DNA of 64,000 bases from Strix aluco (lineage: Eukaryota > Chordata > Aves > Strigiformes > Strigidae). Below the pieces are notes generated by a model. That model saw only the letters and a program-made list of their open reading frames with translations, did no database searches and had not been told where the DNA came from. Below, one piece after another: positions 1 through 12,200 of this stretch. The stretch covers positions 19,495,501-19,559,500 of the forward strand of contig NC_133937.1 of the NCBI RefSeq assembly GCF_031877795.1. Reading direction: 5' to 3'. Each line of letters begins with the position of its first letter. The first letter of the stretch is position 1. Both the position numbers and the translations under genes were made by a program.

Positions 1-163
1 GTCTCTTATTTAAGAGGTAAGGAGATCTCCAGGTGGGAGACATAAAGTCTGCCTGCTCCTGCAGATCTCTGTGTGGGTGCAGAGCTGCAGATGGCACCGT
101 CTGCTGGGATCCCACTCGGGTGGCCACCACACATGCACACATGTACACACACTCAGCTCTGAC

Positions 164-244
164 CTGAGAGCCTGGTCCAGGCTCATCCCCGTGAACACGA
201 AGAACTTCAGATATTCTCCTGCCACCATCCTGCTGAACTCGTTG
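164..244 (-). CDS. PSD: PSD exon 7: Sec7 domain helices, last exon in the window
   Basis: This 81-nt exon runs from acceptor TTTCAG|CAAC to donor CTCAG|GTCAGA. It encodes residues 661-688 (NNEFSRMVAGEYLKFFVF, TGMSLDQAL), matching human PSD with conservative changes. The following exon, which carries the catalytic GETQ motif in the family, is not present in bases 1-163. Confidence 0.94.
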
Positions 245-3200
245 CTGAAATAGAAAAGGTGGGGGCCAAGAGTGGGATCGACCAGACCATGAGGACAGCC
301 AAAGGCACACAGGGGTGGGGTGGATTCTAGGAGGCTGGGAGCTCCCCAGGTCTGTGGGAAGCATGCTGAGGACAGAGACACACCACACTCCCGTGAAACT
401 CAGAGAAGTCACCCACAGATCCAATAGGAATACTGGGTATGTAAGACAAAATGAAGAAGCTAGGGCTGGAAGAGCCCATGAGACGTCAGCTAGCTGTCCC
501 CCTGCCCCAACACCTTCCTGAAGCATCAAAGATGAAGTCATGGTAGGAAGGTACCAAAATCTGTAGGTCTCTTAGATTTTAAAACCTTTAGAGGGAACAC
601 CTGGTACAGATGTACCAGTCACGGGGAGTGGTCTTTGGGGTCCTGTCAGCTATTCCCTGCCAGAGCAGTGTCCTGCAAGGGTAGCAGCTGTGGGTGCACT
701 GCAGGTGCAGGTGGGCCCCTTGCAGAATGGAACATTCCTTGAGAATACCCACACGTACTTCTTCCCCAAGTGGCGGGCCACATCTGCTTTTTTAAAGCCA
801 TCCAGGTTGTAGAGCCTCTTGGCCAGGCGTTTAGCAGCCTCCAGGTCAGCCTTGTGCCCATTGGAGAGAGTGTCTGTACTGCCCAGGGCCAGCTGCTCCA
901 CACTGTCCATCTCCGAGTCCGAGTCCGAAACCAGCTGGCTCAGGGGGTGGTCGCTGCAATGGGAAGGGATGTTCTATGTTAGCCTGCCTAGAGATCATCT
1001 CCTCGTTCAGCTTCTCAGGAAATGCAGGTTCATCACCCTGCTTTGGAAACCAGCTACTCACTGCTGGGACCCAGGATGAATAACATCAGTTAGAGACACT
1101 CCAAGGTCAGGTCTGGGAGCTAAGGGAAGGTTTGGGGATGTGGCTGGAGGAGAGGTGGGGTGGCAGGACAGCGCCAGTGACTAATGACAGGACCAAGGCT
1201 CTCAAACCCAGGTCCAAACTGGATCTGGAGAGACAGAACAACTGCTCCGAAGTCCCCCACCCTAAGCCTGTGAAACTGCATGTGTGGGCTCAGGCTCTGC
1301 CAAGCTCAGCTGTAGCACAGACTTGGAGCAGAAACATGTGCACATCACATGCTGTCCTACAGCTCTGCACTCATTTTTTAACCTGGACAAACTCCTCGGG
1401 CTGCTCTCAAGTGCAGTTTCTACCCGAGACAAGACGACTATAATTCCTTTGCTCGCCTTTTCCCACCCACCAACTTCAAAGCACTTCACAGAAGGGAAAA
1501 CCAAAGCAGAGAGGACAAAGATGAAGGAAACCCCCACAGCCTCCCAGCTCACAGTGGGGTGTACTCTCTTCTTCAGGCTGCCCATCAGCTCTCAGCCCAC
1601 CATGCCTTAAATGGCCATGTTAGGAGACGCTTTTGGCTTAGCCCCCAAAGCAGTCTGAGTCAGCAGCTCAGAAGTTATCCCAACCAAAAAGCTGGTTGAA
1701 TCTAATCAACAACGAACGTTAAGCAACTCTGACCTCGCCCAAATTTTCTGGCAGCCCTCGCAATGTTCCAGTCTGATTTATTTTTAAAAGTCTCTAATTG
1801 ACTTTTAAGAGGCCTGCTCTCCTGAGCCAGTTACCCAGGACAATCTCCTTGAGGCTTCGCTTCTTCCACGAAGGACGAGCCTCCTTGCTGCTCAGTGCTG
1901 ACCATCCCAGGGGAGCCCTGTGCAGCACTGACAGGCTGCCCTGTGCCTTAGGGAGCTCTTCAGCACCTTCCTACCACCCTCCTGGCACCCCCAGGCGCCG
2001 TTCAGCAGGAGAAGCTGCTCTGTGCTCAAATCCACGGGCCAGACACTTCCCTGGTGAAAGCAGCTCTGACACGCTACAAGTCCCTGGGGAGATGCACTTG
2101 GCTTGGACCGTTGCTGAGCTTGGCAGTGCTGGGCGGTGACTGTGGTAAGACCAGGATGGGTGTCCCAGGGCAGATCCGTGTCCATTTGGCTCCAGGCCTC
2201 CCCAGGAAGCCTGTCCATCACCCCATGCCACCCTGGTGGGAGCAGCCATGAGAGTGGCCACAAGGTCACTAGGAGCTCACCAGCTCTGCGTCTGCCTGCT
2301 CTGGGGAGCTGTGCTGGGTAGGAGGCTTCCAGCATCACAGTCCACATCACCAGCACACCCTGTCCTGTGGGTATCCCTCCCATCTGCCTAAAACCTCTCC
2401 TTCTAAAATAGGGTGTCTGCATCCAAAGGTGTCGCTGGTGTGGGCCCTGGTGCCTGCTGCCCTCCAGCTGTGCCTGCACTGGCTGGCAAGGCCAAAGCCG
2501 CCCTGGGGAGCGCCTGACAGCAGAACAGGCTGGGTGCTGCTGGGCCAGTTCTGGGCACATGCCTCAGCCCCACTTTGGCTCCTTGTGCGGCTGCAGCCAC
2601 TGTGCCCTCAGCCAAGGACAGGGCTCACACTCTCTTTGCTTTCCAGCAGCAGAACAGATGAATCCATCCCAGCAGTTTTCACTTGTTGGCCATGGGTTGT
2701 GGTGAGTGTATTTTTCACTAAAACTCTATCTGCTAACACAGGGGCACAGGCACTGTCCCCTTCCCAGCCCAGCAGCTCCAAGGCTGTTTTTCCAGCCACA
2801 GGTTGAGCTACAAAACTCAAAGCCACCCCTCCACCACTCCCCATGCTCCAGCTGCATCTCCAGAGCAAGCAGCTGCTCAGTCACCCTCTGAAGACTTTCT
2901 AATTCTTCTCAACCACCATCTTGAAAATCTCCCGATACCCTTCTGGACCTTGTCTGTCCTGCCTGAGAGGTTGTCCTCCCTCACATGGCCGGTTTCTGGA
3001 GCCTCCAGGGGAAAATATAGAGTTCTGAGTCTCCCCCCATGATCTCTCTTCTCAATCTGTGGTCCTCAGCTTTCCTACCTAGTGCTGAGCATCCAGGCAT
3101 GGGGCCATTTACAAAACTTCTCTTGTCCTTCAAAATCCGTATCTCCCTGCAGGCTTCCAACCCGTGGCTGAAATTCTTGCCTTGCTTCTTGCAATGGGCA

Positions 3201-6200
3201 TGCAGGCATCCCAGCCTGGGTTTCAAAGTAGCTCTACCAGCAGAATCTGCTCTCTCCTCCCTCACCAAGTCCCCATACGGATTTGGGGATTTACATCAGC
3301 AAAGCATAGCTTTGCTCTCAGGATGAGGCACTCCCCAGCCATGCCATGAAACAGGTTTTCTTCCAACACTCAAGTCACTCTCATGCTATTAAATACGGAC
3401 CATCAGCCTCGATAGGCTGGGAGTGCCCCATTTGTGGCACCCGTCTGTCACCACTCAAAGACCCAGCTGGCTTGGAGAACATGCAGCTTAAAGAGAGAAA
3501 ACCAAGAGTCCAATCCTCAAGCAAATGGAGAACTGAGCAAAGAGACGTGTCCATGTCTGAGACAACTGAGGTGATGCTAATTTTCTTGCCAATGAGCTAA
3601 TGTCTCAGGGCGGTTTTTTTTAGTGTACTTTCTAAAGTGACATTTCAGTTTGGCTTGAAGAAACACTGGGATAATATTTTTTAGATTAGATACATTTTCA
3701 ACCCGAGAACTGGCCCACACTTAAGGAATAAAGATCAAATTTGGTATTGTGTGAGTATCCTCAGTGTGCCTGAAATGAGTCATCCCTGAGCGGACCCTGT
3801 GCTAGCTCATCCCTCTCCCCACTGCCTGCCTAGGACAGCCACTGCTGTCCCCCACATCGCCAGGAGCAAGGTCCCCCTGCCACCTCAGAGCTGCTTGCTA
3901 GAGAGCCCAGGTCCCCAGCACCTGTGTCAGCAGCAGCGAGGCCCTTCTGGGGATCTCTGCAAGGAAGGCGTGTGATTCAGCTCAGGGCTCGCCCCAGGAC
4001 AGAGGCTCTTCACCGATCACCTCCCATCCCAGCTCAGCACGAGGGCTGTGTTATGCTCCCAGCCCTGGGGAGCTGCTGCAGGACCATGGTCCTGCTCAGG
4101 ACCACCACACCACAGACACTCCTTCTCCAGGGCCAGATGCTTTTCCAGGGCCCAGATGTTCCTTCTTGGGGCCAAACGCTCCTTTGCTGGAGCTGGATCC
4201 TTGTCTCACCCCAATATTCCTCCTCCGGCCAGCTGTCTGGAGCCCAGCAGGAGAAACCGCAGCACCTTCCCTGGCTGTAATGCAACATGTCACTGCAGGA
4301 GCCCCGACGTCCCCTCCACTTTGCCACCACAAACCGGGCTCACTCGGCACCGTGTTCTCTCCATGGCTGCCAGCAACCATGAGCAAACCTCTCCTGGATG
4401 TGGGGCAGCAATAAGGCACTGCCTTAGCAAAGCCTGCCCTGAAGGGCTGACCTCCAGCTCCTGGCTGCCAGCAGGGATGTATCTGCATGGTGGGACCCTT
4501 CCTGCACCAATACCCTGCTCCCGAGGAGCAGGGAAGGAGAGACAACCCTGGGGACAGGCTGGGCCAGGTGGCCATTGATTTCAGCTGGGAGTGTGTGGCT
4601 GAGCTCCTGGGTTGTCCAGGTCCTGCCTGACACATTTCCAGGTGAGAGACCTGCTGTAGGAAACTCAGAACCTCCAACCACAATCCAAGTGCCACTTGCT
4701 CCCCATGGGAGGCTGGTTTGCATCCTACACCATGAAGGGACAGGGCAGGGAGCCTGGTCTGAGTCTGAGGGACATGTGCATGGGGCAGAGCAGCACTTTG
4801 CCCTCGATGCCTGATGCCCCGCACGCATGGCTAGATGCCCAATGCCTCTGCCAAGTGAGCCCAGCCTGCCTAATATTGCTGCTAAGAATGTACCAGACCG
4901 GATCTTTGGCTGAGCTAAATAAACGCAGCTCCCTCCATCGGTCTCAGCGGAGCGACTTTGATTTATGACAGCAAAGATCTGGGCTGGTTCATTCCTCACA
5001 GAATTGAAGTTAGGGCTGGAAGGACACTTGAAGGTCAGCCATGCCAGCCTCCATCCACAGGCAGGGCTGGTCCTGCTTTCTGGCAGCTCTGGAGTCCACC
5101 CTGGCCCCCAAATCACCCAGCCACAGTGGCACCCACCAGTGTAACTGCCATCAGATTCAGGTAGCTGGAACTTTGGGCAGCTGTGCCCCTCCTCAGTCCT
5201 GTTTCTCTGCAGACTTCCAGACCTCCCCTGCAGCACCAGCCCTCTCTGGAGATGCCTGCTTGTCCTCCATCACCCCATCCCAGCAGCCCCTCTTGTGGGG
5301 GGTACAACTGCTCCTGCAGAGGACAGAGGCTGACTCTGCAATCCCACCAAAGAATTTCTGGAGCCGGCTGAGAGCCTTAAAATCTGGTTACTCACCTGCT
5401 AGGTGGAGGGTTGTCTTCTTCAAACACAGATGCCATGGGGTCAGCGCAGGGAAACCTGGGTCTCTCAGACCCTTGGACAAAGCCCAGCCTGGGGTCTCTG
5501 GGTCAGACCAGGGAGCTGGAATTAACACCTGACACGAAGGGCTACATCCCACAGAGATGTGCCGTTGCCCGTGCCTCTGTGGGCAGCCCTGCCAGCCCTG
5601 GGACCCTGCCTGCTTCCCCATCCTCCATGCCACAGTGGGCTGATACATCCTGTGTCCCAGCTCCTGCTGCCCTTCATGGCTTGACATGGAAATACTTGAT
5701 GGGCATGTGCCCCATTTCTTGTCATGTCAATGCTTGTGGGGAGACCTCTTCATCCTGTGCTCCAGCCTTGTCCCCCTCCTGTGCTTCCACCCCACACCAT
5801 CCCTCCCTTCCTCCATCTCTACCCTTTCCTCATTGCTCTCCTTCCTCCGCTCAGCCCTCACCCCCAACCTCCCACATCACACTCTGAATCCACCCCATGG
5901 GGCCCCAAACTGGGCACAGCCCTCAGGGCATCATCTCACCAGTTTGCCCAGTGCCAACTGGGAGCTCAGGCCAGCTGAGAGACCTGTGCTGGCCTCAGGA
6001 AGGGGAGGGGCACCGGCTCACGGAACGCTGCAGTAACAAAAGGGACCTTATAAAGAAACACAGCGGAGCTTATTGGCAGGGCCCCGGTGCTCCAGCACAC
6101 GCTAGCAGCCGAGATCTGGCAGGGAAGAAGGTTTGACTCCCGGCGCATCCTCCGCCTGGGGCGGCTGCCAGACCTACTGGCTCTCCGTCCTCCCCCGCAG

Positions 6201-9200
6201 CCGCAGCTCCAGGGCTGAGCTCTCCCTCTAGCGAGGCTCCGGACGTGCTGCCCCTCACTGTGGCATCTGGCCCTTTTCACCAGGCGGTTTGCAGCCCCTC
6301 CCTTTGCTGCTGCTTCTCCTGCCTGCCCTTCTTTCTGTCCCACCTCAGGCGATGCCCCCGATTCAGGTCCCGGCAGAGCCTTCCTCGCTTGCCTCTCGAG
6401 AGGGGGGCATGTCACATCCCCTCCCTCGGCTGGCACTCCTCAGGGACCGGCATGGCTGTGCCCGGGGCCAAGGCTGGCTCTGGAGGAGTGGGATGGGCAA
6501 GGGAAGTTGGGCAGCTGGATTTCAGGGGGCTTGCACCCCCAGGGACATGCAATTTTTCCGTTTACATCCCTCTGGGGCTGACGCCCCACAACCCGCAGTG
6601 CCTGCCTGCAGGGCCGGCAGCCCCGGGCTGCCTGCGTATGGGAATGCGCCCGCTTGCCCCTGGCAGTGCAGCAAAGTCCAGCAATTTGGACCTGCAGTTG
6701 CAAAAGTGTGGCTGCCACCACAGGAGCGACCTTCCTGCAGTCCCCAGGGCTGCCACCCCACCACCTCATCAGCACCGCATCTACTCCCGGCCAGCCCTCC
6801 CAGACCTGCAGGGACGCCCCCAGCCCTGGAGGGCTATGTGCCCACACACACTCTGTGGATCACCGTCATGGCCCTGGGACCAGACTGCTTTAACTGCAGC
6901 CCTCTGCCCAGCGAGATCAGGATACCTGCACACCTTCATCCCCTGCCCAAATGGGGCAATAACCTACTCATGGAGTCTCTGCCTCACGGTGGGGGTACCA
7001 CTGTGTCTGTCTGTGCAGGGGCAGGGAGGAGGTCCCACACTGGGACCCCACTGGAGGAGGCACAGCCATCCCAATGCCCAGGGAGGCCTCACTGGGTCTG
7101 CACTTAGGCACACTCCCCACATACAAGGTCAAGATAAAAGCATGGTCTCAGGCTATCGCAGGCTGAGGGACACCAGAGCCTTGGAGTGAGCTGCGAGGCT
7201 GCATGCACCGAGGCCGCCAGCCGCAGGGGACACCACATCTCCCCAGCAATGCAGGGGGCATCACCGGCTTGGCCATGCCTGCCACCAAGAGAGATGGAAA
7301 GTCGCAGGCTGCAGGGCCACCCCCATCCCAGAACCCAACCCCAAACATTGCAACAGTTAACACCAAAGGTATTGGGAGTACAAGGGAAATGGCCACAGGG
7401 CAGCACGCATAGTCCTAGACCTGCTGGTGTTCATCACCAGCCAAAGCACTGCAGCCTGAGTCACCTCTGCCAACCTTGAGACTGACAGCCTTCACAGAGC
7501 GCCCCTGCCCGGGGTACCCAGTCCATCTGAGCTGGTGGCAGTCAGTCTGTACTGCTTGTGAATGCGGGCAGTGGTGAATGCCCCGCTCTGGCTCCACTGG
7601 CATGGGTGATGTTGCATTACAATGGCTGCAGAGGTTCCTTAGCTCCTTTCCCCAGCAATTTCCAATAGATGTCCCTTAGTGGAAGCATCACAGGGATACT
7701 CCCTGCTCAAGTAGATCAGCCCTGGCACCAGGAGCCACTGATTCCAGCTCATGGGAAACTCTGAGCAATCAGCTCAGCCACTTCTTCCTCAGACAACTTG
7801 GGAAGCTTCAGTTTCATGGTCAGCTCCACTCAGTCTGGAAAGTTGGTAGCACCAATGACAGGGAAAGAGGAAACTTCTTGCACCTCTCCCTTGTCAGAAA
7901 GCCTTGCCTCCTGACTGACCCTGCAGATGATGGGCTGTCTCAGGCCCTGGTACCCCATGCCTTCCCTGCTTCCCAGACTAGTTCCTGCTCCCAGTCCCAA
8001 TCTCCATGCCTCTCCACTACACAAGACAGCAGATCCCAACCACACCTGCCTCCCTGTCTGCCACCACCCCCGAGGGCTGCGAGGGGAGGCTCGCTCCATG
8101 CCGGGGAGCAGAGAGCTGGGGTGCTGCCTGCCAAGGGCCTGCGGCAGGGCCCTGCTCCCCCAAGCCTCATTTCTCACCATCTTTCCTGCAGTCTCCGCTT
8201 CAGGTCACTGCTGGAGCCAGGGCACCTGCTCACCTGCTGCAGGGCAACACAGTGGCTCTGAACATCACTGCAGCCCAGGAGGTGGGCAAGAAACAGGCCC
8301 TGAATGAGACTAAGAGAAGGCTGTTCAGGGACCTACTGATAAGCAAGGGAATCGTTTCTAAATGGGGAAAGATAGTTGCTTGGGACTCCATGTGCACGTG
8401 TAACAGAAGGCGAGGTTGGTGTTTACGGTGCTATGGAAAGCCCAAGCCTTGGGGTCCCCAGGCCAGGGAGTGAAGTGAGGGCTGCAGCTGGGTTTTCCCC
8501 TGGGCTCTCCTGCCACCAAAGCAGAGGCACTCCTGCTTGTGAGGGCTGGAAAAGGAGAAGAGAAGACAAGAGGCTCAGCAAAGGTGGGCTCAGCAAAGAT
8601 CCAAAGCAGTTTGGGCTGCAATACAACACCCCTGCATGGCCTGTGCCGCAGCCCATCGCTGCTCTGAAACCTGAGCTAGGAGGGGAGCACAGTGCCACAG
8701 CGCTGCCGGCATGCTCCGTGCTCCGCTGACTATAAACCAGCGAGGAAAAACCTCTGCTAAGCCACCTCATTGCCATTCCTGCTGCCAGCTGTGTCTCTGC
8801 AGCTTCACACCTTCCCATGTCCCTGTGGTGGTGTTGCTGTGGTATGATGGCACCCTGTGGATGGCAAGTCAGACACTGTCCTCTGTTTCTCCAGGGTGCT
8901 CTGTTTCAGTCCCTTGCCTTGGCAGAGGAATAGGAAGCCAATTCTTCCAGCAGAAAGCACTGATCATGGCTGGATACTGCCACCCTTTGTTGCCTTGTGC
9001 CTCTCAGACATCACCAGTTTTACTGCACAAACCTTGCTGGACTATGTGCCACCATGACCCAAAGTGTCCCAGAGAAAGGGAAGGCGTAACTCTGCCCCAA
9101 AATGCTCTTGAAGTGATCCAGGGACCACAGAGCAGATGTGATACTCCACTCTCTTCCACTCTCCTCTCTTGACTGCAGACACCAGAGAGGACACAGAGCT

Positions 9201-12200
9201 CAGATTCCCACCTGGCCACCCCAAGCTGAGCCTGAAAGATGGCACAGGTAGTGACCAGAATTGACATAGGTTTGGTCTGGAGAAGACCAAACCCCAAAAA
9301 GTCTGGTGTGGAAAAGACCAAATCCTAGAAAGCGGATGAGGGATTCAGGAGGCTCTGGCATTGCACAGAAGGTCACTGGGCAGAGAGACCTTGCAGGGAG
9401 GCAATGCAAATAGGAAGGGCAGCGCTGGCATGACCGAGACACCAAGTTCTCTGAGAGCCGTCAGCTCTGCAGCTGAACCACTGGACCAGACCTGACATCC
9501 AGACCTGACCTGACCACACTCCAGATGAGTGTACCCTGGAAAAGGGAAAAGACACGGCCCACCAACCTGCCATGTCACAAGTGTCTCAACCCAAGACCTT
9601 GTTGGAAGGCAATGTCTCAGCCTGGACATGGCCTCACATAGGAACAGGTTGGAAGTGGTGGGGCTGAGCTCTCCCAGCCCACTCCACCAGAGATCTCCCC
9701 AGACATGGGGCAGCCATCCTGAGCCCAGGTGCAGGCAGGCTTGGAGCAATGTACAGGGAGCCTCTGGTGGGCTGTGCTCATCTCTGCCCTCCATCTCCAA
9801 AAATACACAAGGCTGAGGAGGTTCGGGAGGCTAGGACAATAGGTACAAGACCATGGGACTCCTGTCCTCAAGAAACAGGAGGCTGCTACTCGGATGGTAA
9901 GGGACGCAGCAGTATCAGGAAGGCTTGGCCTCCAGGAGGGAAAGCCTGTTAAATTTCTACTGGTACTTGACTTCTGACTGGCCTCTTTCCACAGACACCA
10001 CAGATGTTGGACTGTCCTGCAATGGGAATGACCGTGGGATTGAAGTCCTGGGACTCCCTCCTTCCTAGGCTGGAGGAAACCTCACAGCCCTCCAGCACCA
10101 ACAAAGCTGGCAAAGATGAAAAAGATGCGCTCCCACTGACACGCCTACCACAACACCATGGTGGTCACTGGCTTGATCAGGCACTACACAGAAAATCCAG
10201 CACACTCAGTCCTGATCCTTCCCCTCTTCCCCAGCAACACAGTTTAGGCTCTGGCTGCAAAACACGCCACACAGGGTTAGACTCCACACCAAGCCTTGGT
10301 GGTCCAGCTGGACAGCAAGTAACTTTGGTCACTCACCTCATGATGGAGGCCAAGGGAGTACCAAAGCTGTCCTCTGAGCGGCAAGGGCTGTGCCGAGCAC
10401 CCTTCCTTCGTCTCCCCCGCTCCTCCCTCTCCGTCCAGGGGGCATCTGTGGCCGAACTGGTCCCAGAGTCCGGCTCCAAGTGAGCCAGAGGAGCAAAGTT
10501 CTCCTCGATCAGCTTGGCGCTGTCTTGGATCTGTCCCTGTATTTCTGGGGCGAGGGTTGGGAGGTCAAAAGTGAAAAAGGTCTCATGGGTGCGGGCTGGG
10601 GAGGAGAGGATGTCAATGGAGTCCAGGCTGGTGTAAGATGTGCCTTTGGCTCGATGGGACTCCATGATGCTTTCAAAATGCTTGCTGAAAGAGTCCATGC
10701 CATCCTTGGAGAGGCTGTGCCCTAGGAGGAAGGGCACTGGAGACTTGAGCATACCCTGTGTGTCTCGGTCCATGATCCTAGAGGGAAAGAAAGTGAGAAC
10801 TGGTCACTGAGGAGCAAGGGATCAAAGCCCCAAAATGAAAGCCCTCATGCTGCTCCAGAAGGAAACTAGGGAGGGCAAAAATCTCCTCTGAACATCTGTA
10901 GACTTCCAAGGAAAGGCCTTGGCTGCCCAAGACATCATGGGAAGAGGGACTGGGCTGGCCTTCCTCCAGACATATGCTTCTCCTTTAATGCGCCACAGAC
11001 TTTTGTTCCTTTAGTGGCTCATCCTCATAAGGAGCTTATGAGATGGCTACTGCTCCCAGTCACTCGACTTGAGCTTAGATCCAATAAAGGGCTCAAGCAC
11101 CAGAAGCAGGATGTGGTTCAGCTCCATTTCCAACCAAATCTGGAAGTGGTTGAATTTTCCATGAGCCTTCAGAACTCCCAACATCCAGAAGGCTCCTCCT
11201 GAAGCCTCTCAGGACAGCGCGACACCTTCCTCCATGAAGGCAGCACCGTGGTCGCTGAGCACCATGCTCAAAGCATGACCAACAGTCTGTCGGCTGGTCC
11301 CAGGAGACATCTGGGACTCAGCACAAGGCAATGCTGAGCTCCAGGTTTTCCCAGGCAGTACGGAGGAAGCCTCATACCCAGCTCTGGGCTTGGGGACCTG
11401 AGCTGGCCTATATCCTAGGGGCCAGGCTTTGTCCTGGCTCATCATCTTGTAAGGGATCAGCGCCACAGGAAGGCCCAGCCTGTCTCCAATGCAGGTCTGG
11501 GTCCAGCCCAGCACAGGAGTTTCTAAACCCTGAAGCCCTCAGCATTTTGTCCTGTAAATGAGGCAGAGTACCCTGAAGCCCTGACTGTTTTGTCCTGTAA
11601 ATGAAGTGCAGCCTGCCCATCCATCTGAGCATGTGACAACAGGGACATTTCCAACCCAGGGAACATCAATGCTTCAGCCTAAAAACAGCCCTAAAAGCCT
11701 ACTTTACTCATAAGACACTCTGCTTTTATTAAAGCAGCAGAAAAGCAGTTGTTATGCCACTCTCTTCTCCGATGAAAGGAGAGGAGCTGCTCCAGCTTGT
11801 CATAACATTTGTATGAACAAACAGCTTCATACAGAGGGCTCAGAAGATGCCTTGCTGTTACAAGCGCCAAATGATTATCATTCATTAGCCTTCACATACC
11901 GCTCAAAAATCTCACCCTGATTACTTCAGCAGGCCAAGAGCTGGCAGCCTGACTCCCCCAGAGTGCTGGCTGGCTGCAAGGGGAGCTCAGTGAAGCCAGG
12001 CACAGGTAAGCAAGGCAGGGTGGAGGCCGCTCTCACCCATCCACCAGTGTTTCCCTGGCTGTGCAGCACCACTCAATGCTCTTACCATTCCCGTAGGAGT
12101 CCCAGGAGCAGCCACCTCTGGTGTGGCTTTCTGGTGAGGACTAGGCAGAAGAGGCCTCTAACATCTGCAGATGAGCTTCACAGATGCGAATGTGCATTCA

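Larger units (their letters stand above)
954..10336 (-). other. PSD: PSD intron (exon 5 to exon 6), 9.4 kb
   Basis: No further PSD exon fits: exon 5 leaves two bases and exon 6 supplies one. The intron holds a small CR1-like fragment near 5.0 kb, a polypyrimidine stretch at 5.76-5.89 kb, a CpG-enriched patch at 6.06-6.44 kb and a short perfect palindrome at 9269-9293. The rest is GC-moderate unique-looking DNA with no recognised gene. Confidence 0.8.

Noticed and set aside
11244-11262. Canonical RE1 (REST) site in a PSD intron
   Set aside because: The left half CAGCACC matches, but the right half departs from GGACAG at several positions.
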